Assembly (NCBI GenBank): GCA_002315815.1
Contig: DCIN01000033.1
Location: 1 to 16,099 of the forward strand
Reading direction: 5' to 3'
Length of the DNA stretch: 16,099 nucleotides
Source: Bacteroidales bacterium UBA1725
GTDB lineage: Bacteria; Bacteroidota; Bacteroidia; Bacteroidales; UBA932
Below the pieces are notes generated by a model. The model made no database searches. It worked only from the letters and a program-made list of their open reading frames with translations, and was not told the origin of the DNA. Shown in pieces: positions 14,241 through 16,099 of this stretch. The translations under genes were made by a program, and so were the position numbers. The stretch's first letter is position 1. Each line of letters opens with the position of its first letter.

Positions 14241-15281
14241 ATGAGAATAATCAGAGATTTTGACCTCAGCAGCTTCAACACTTTCCGGATTAAGGTGAAG
14301 TGCGCCTGCTTCGTAGAGTATGAAAGTGCAAAGGAACTCGAGACTCTGGACTGGGACAGCCTGCCACAGCCCGTACGCCATATCGGTGAGGGAAGCAACC
14401 TTCTTTTCACGGGAGACTTCCCCGGAACCATACTGCACTCCTGTATAGGATACATCAAATATGTGGATATGGGTCTGGATGAAGTGCCTGTGATAGTCGG
14501 TTCAGGAGTGAAATGGGACAGTTTCGTGGAGCAGACCTGCCGTCACGGACTGTGGGGAGCGGAGAACCTGTCTCTGATTCCGGGAGAAACCGGAGCTGCC
14601 GCAGTTCAGAACATCGGAGCCTATGGGGCAGAGATCAAGGACATCATTTCAGGAGTGGTGTGTTATGACCTTCAGGAGAGGAAGAAAGTAAAATTTCCCG
14701 CGGGTGAATGTCGGTACGCCTACAGGGATTCCCTGTTCAAGGAAGCAGGAGGGAGATATATAGTCACATCCGTGCTTTTCAGACTGACACGCAGATACAG
14801 ACCCCTTCTGGATTACAAGGGCATACGTCAGGCTCTGTGTCTGGAAGTGAACGCCCGGCCTGACGACCTGACCCCTATGCAGCTGCGCGAGGCCATAATA
14901 GAAGTACGTCGCAGCAAACTCCCGGATCCGGGAGAACTGGGGAGTGCCGGAAGTTATTTCAAGAATCCTGTCGTAAGAGCCACTGACTTCGCCGGAATCA
15001 TAGATTTGGCGCGTCGTGATTTCGGAAATGACGTTTCCATTCCCCATTACATCAACCCTGACGGAACCATCAAGATTCCGGCAGCCTGGCTCATTGAGAA
15101 AAGCGGGCTCAAGGGTTCGACCTGCGGTGGAGCCGCCGTCTATGAAAAACAGCCTCTGGTAATAGTGAATGCTACAGGAGATGCCTGTCCGGAAGACATA
15201 CTGGCTCTCGAAAGCCATATAGTCTCAACAGTACAGGAACGCTTCGGCATCACGCTGCATCCGGAAGTGGAGCATATCTAG
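14241..15281 (+). CDS. murB: UDP-N-acetylenolpyruvoylglucosamine reductase (EC 1.3.1.98)
   Basis: The 346-residue flavoprotein reduces the MurA product to UDP-MurNAc with NADPH. FAD-binding motifs are NTFRI at 13-17, HIGEGSNLLF at 47-56 and SLIPGETGAAAVQNIGAYG at 111-129. YRDSLFK at 161-167 contains the substrate-binding Arg162. GSYFKNP at 237-243 supplies the catalytic Ser238, and HPEVEHI at the C-terminus supplies Glu342. The YRDS loop and the length indicate a type I MurB, as in E. coli. It is divergent from murA, the preceding enzyme of the pathway, and converges on aspS with a 38-bp gap. Confidence 0.97.
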   Translation: MRIIRDFDLSSFNTFRIKVKCACFVEYESAKELETLDWDSLPQPVRHIGEGSNLLFTGDFPGTILHSCIGYIKYVDMGLDEVPVIVGSGVKWDSFVEQTCRHGLWGAENLSLIPGETGAAAVQNIGAYGAEIKDIISGVVCYDLQERKKVKFPAGECRYAYRDSLFKEAGGRYIVTSVLFRLTRRYRPLLDYKGIRQALCLEVNARPDDLTPMQLREAIIEVRRSKLPDPGELGSAGSYFKNPVVRATDFAGIIDLARRDFGNDVSIPHYINPDGTIKIPAAWLIEKSGLKGSTCGGAAVYEKQPLVIVNATGDACPEDILALESHIVSTVQERFGITLHPEVEHI

Positions 15282-15288
15282 CTCTCAG

Positions 15289-15335
15289 TCACTCCGCCGT
15301 ATTCTCTTCCACCGTATTCTCACTCTGCCGTACTC
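15289..15335 (-). repeat. three degenerate tandem 15-16-bp units across the aspS 3' end and the murB-aspS gap
   Basis: On the minus strand the units are GAGTACGGCAGAGTGA (15335-15320, including the aspS stop), GAATACGGTGGAAGA (15319-15305) and GAATACGGCGGAGTGA (15304-15289). The first unit encodes the last residues of AspS (STAE). The array fills most of the 38-bp convergent gap. Confidence 0.7.
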
Positions 15336-16099
15336 TGAAGGTAGAGTTCATCCATCTGAATCCGGTCAATCTTTGAAGGAGAATCTATCATCACGTCACG
15401 ACCCTGATTATTCTTGGGGAATGCTATGTAGTCGCGGATTGTCTCCTGTCCGCCGAAAAGGGCGCAGACGCGGTCAAAGCCGAATGCAAGACCTCCGTGA
15501 GGGGGAGCTCCGAACTTGAACGCATTGATTATGAAGCCAAACTTGTACTCAGCATCCTCTTTGGATATTCCGAGGACTTCGAACATACGGCTCTGCATAT
15601 CGGCATTGTGAATTCTGATGGAACCTCCGCCGAGTTCAGTTCCGTTGAGAACGAAGTCGTATGCATTGGCACACACTCTCTCAAGATCTTCTTTCTTGTC
15701 AGAATAGAACCACTGCTCGTGTTCGGGCTTTGGAGCGGTGAAGGGATGATGCATAGCATAGAAGCGATTGTCCTCGTCTGACCATTCGAGCAGAGGAAAA
15801 TCTACAATCCACAGAGGGGCGAAGACTTTCGGGTCTCTGAAACCGAGGCGGTTGCCCATCTCGATACGGAGAACTCCGAGCTGGTTCTGGGTCTTGCGTC
15901 TGGCTCCGCAAAGCACAAGCACAAGGTCTCCGGCCTTGGCTTCCACAGCATCTGCCATAGCTTTTACCTCTTCCGGACTGTAGAACTTGTCAATGCTGGA
16001 CTTCACGCTTCCATCTGCATTGACCTTGATATAGACAAGTCCCTTGGCTCCGACCTGAGGGCGCTTCACCCATTCGGTGAGTTCGTCAATCTGCTTGCG
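15320..16099 (-). CDS. aspS: aspartyl-tRNA synthetase, C-terminal part (5' end outside window)
   Basis: The frame is open to the window edge and gives 259 residues from RKQIDELTEW to STAE. This class II synthetase charges tRNA-Asp. The fragment starts within or near the GAD insertion domain of bacterial-type AspS (about 1-95). It continues with APLWIVDFPLLEW at 94-106, MHHPFTAPKPEHE at 116-128, NGTELGGGSIRIH at 152-164, and class II motif 3 GGLAFGFDRVCALFGG at 202-217. The catalytic N-terminal half with motif 1 lies beyond the edge. An internal GTG at 16069 is not the real start, since conserved sequence continues upstream of it. The C-terminal residues are encoded by a short tandem repeat unit. 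Confidence 0.96.
   Translation of the reverse strand, partial: RKQIDELTEWVKRPQVGAKGLVYIKVNADGSVKSSIDKFYSPEEVKAMADAVEAKAGDLVLVLCGARRKTQNQLGVLRIEMGNRLGFRDPKVFAPLWIVDFPLLEWSDEDNRFYAMHHPFTAPKPEHEQWFYSDKKEDLERVCANAYDFVLNGTELGGGSIRIHNADMQSRMFEVLGISKEDAEYKFGFIINAFKFGAPPHGGLAFGFDRVCALFGGQETIRDYIAFPKNNQGRDVMIDSPSKIDRIQMDELYLQSTAE

Noticed and set aside
14187..14438. Upstream open extension of the murA frame (84 residues)
   Set aside because: It lies antisense to the start of murB and has no MurA similarity; conserved MurA sequence begins at MSSFVIEGG (ATG at 14186).
16067..16069. GTG as a possible start for the aspS ORF
   Set aside because: Conserved AspS sequence (RKQIDELTEW) continues in frame to the window edge, so the gene is truncated by the window.

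Overview
The window reads as chromosomal DNA from a member of the Bacteroidota, most likely order Bacteroidales. Signs of this are a SusC-style TonB-dependent receptor with a carboxypeptidase-regulatory-like N-terminal extension, its DUF4249 lipoprotein partner, a GH95 lipoprotein glycosidase, MurA with aspartate in place of the catalytic cysteine, few Shine-Dalgarno sequences, and TAnnTTTG-type -7 promoter elements. The genus cannot be fixed from the sequence alone. A gut or other host-associated habitat is an inference from the GH95 enzyme and the choloylglycine/NAAA-like hydrolase.

Left part (1-4938, plus strand): the end of an unidentified gene, then a TonB-dependent receptor overlapping a DUF4249 lipoprotein gene by an ATGA junction. 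An unassigned spacer of about 165 bp follows, and then an Ntn-hydrolase of the choloylglycine hydrolase/C45 type with a membrane anchor and a propeptide.

Middle part (14186 down to 4977, minus strand): murA, thrA (fused aspartokinase-homoserine dehydrogenase), dapB, dapA, dapF, ddh and, after a 65-bp gap with a palindrome, a GH95 alpha-L-fucosidase/alpha-L-galactosidase. The first six genes are tightly packed and look like one operon. ThrA phosphorylates aspartate, and Asd (not here) makes the semialdehyde. DapA and DapB carry it to tetrahydrodipicolinate, and Ddh converts that directly to meso-diaminopimelate. DapF would finish a second, LL-DAP route whose other enzymes are not in this window. 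MurA starts the UDP-MurNAc side of peptidoglycan synthesis.

Right part (14241-16099): murB is divergent from murA across 54 bp and catalyses the step after MurA. It converges on the 3' end of aspS, which is cut by the window edge.

Points of most interest: co-occurrence of a type II-like Ddh and DapF in one operon; a Ser-Pro repeat insertion in DapF coded by a tandem DNA repeat; a ThrA with a shrunken regulatory region and a Cys in a normally Gly position; MurA with the fosfomycin-insensitive Asp; and a GH95 enzyme with an altered active-site neighbourhood. I found no clear new defence or mobile system. Most of the window is recognisable housekeeping and outer-membrane genes with unusual local variations.
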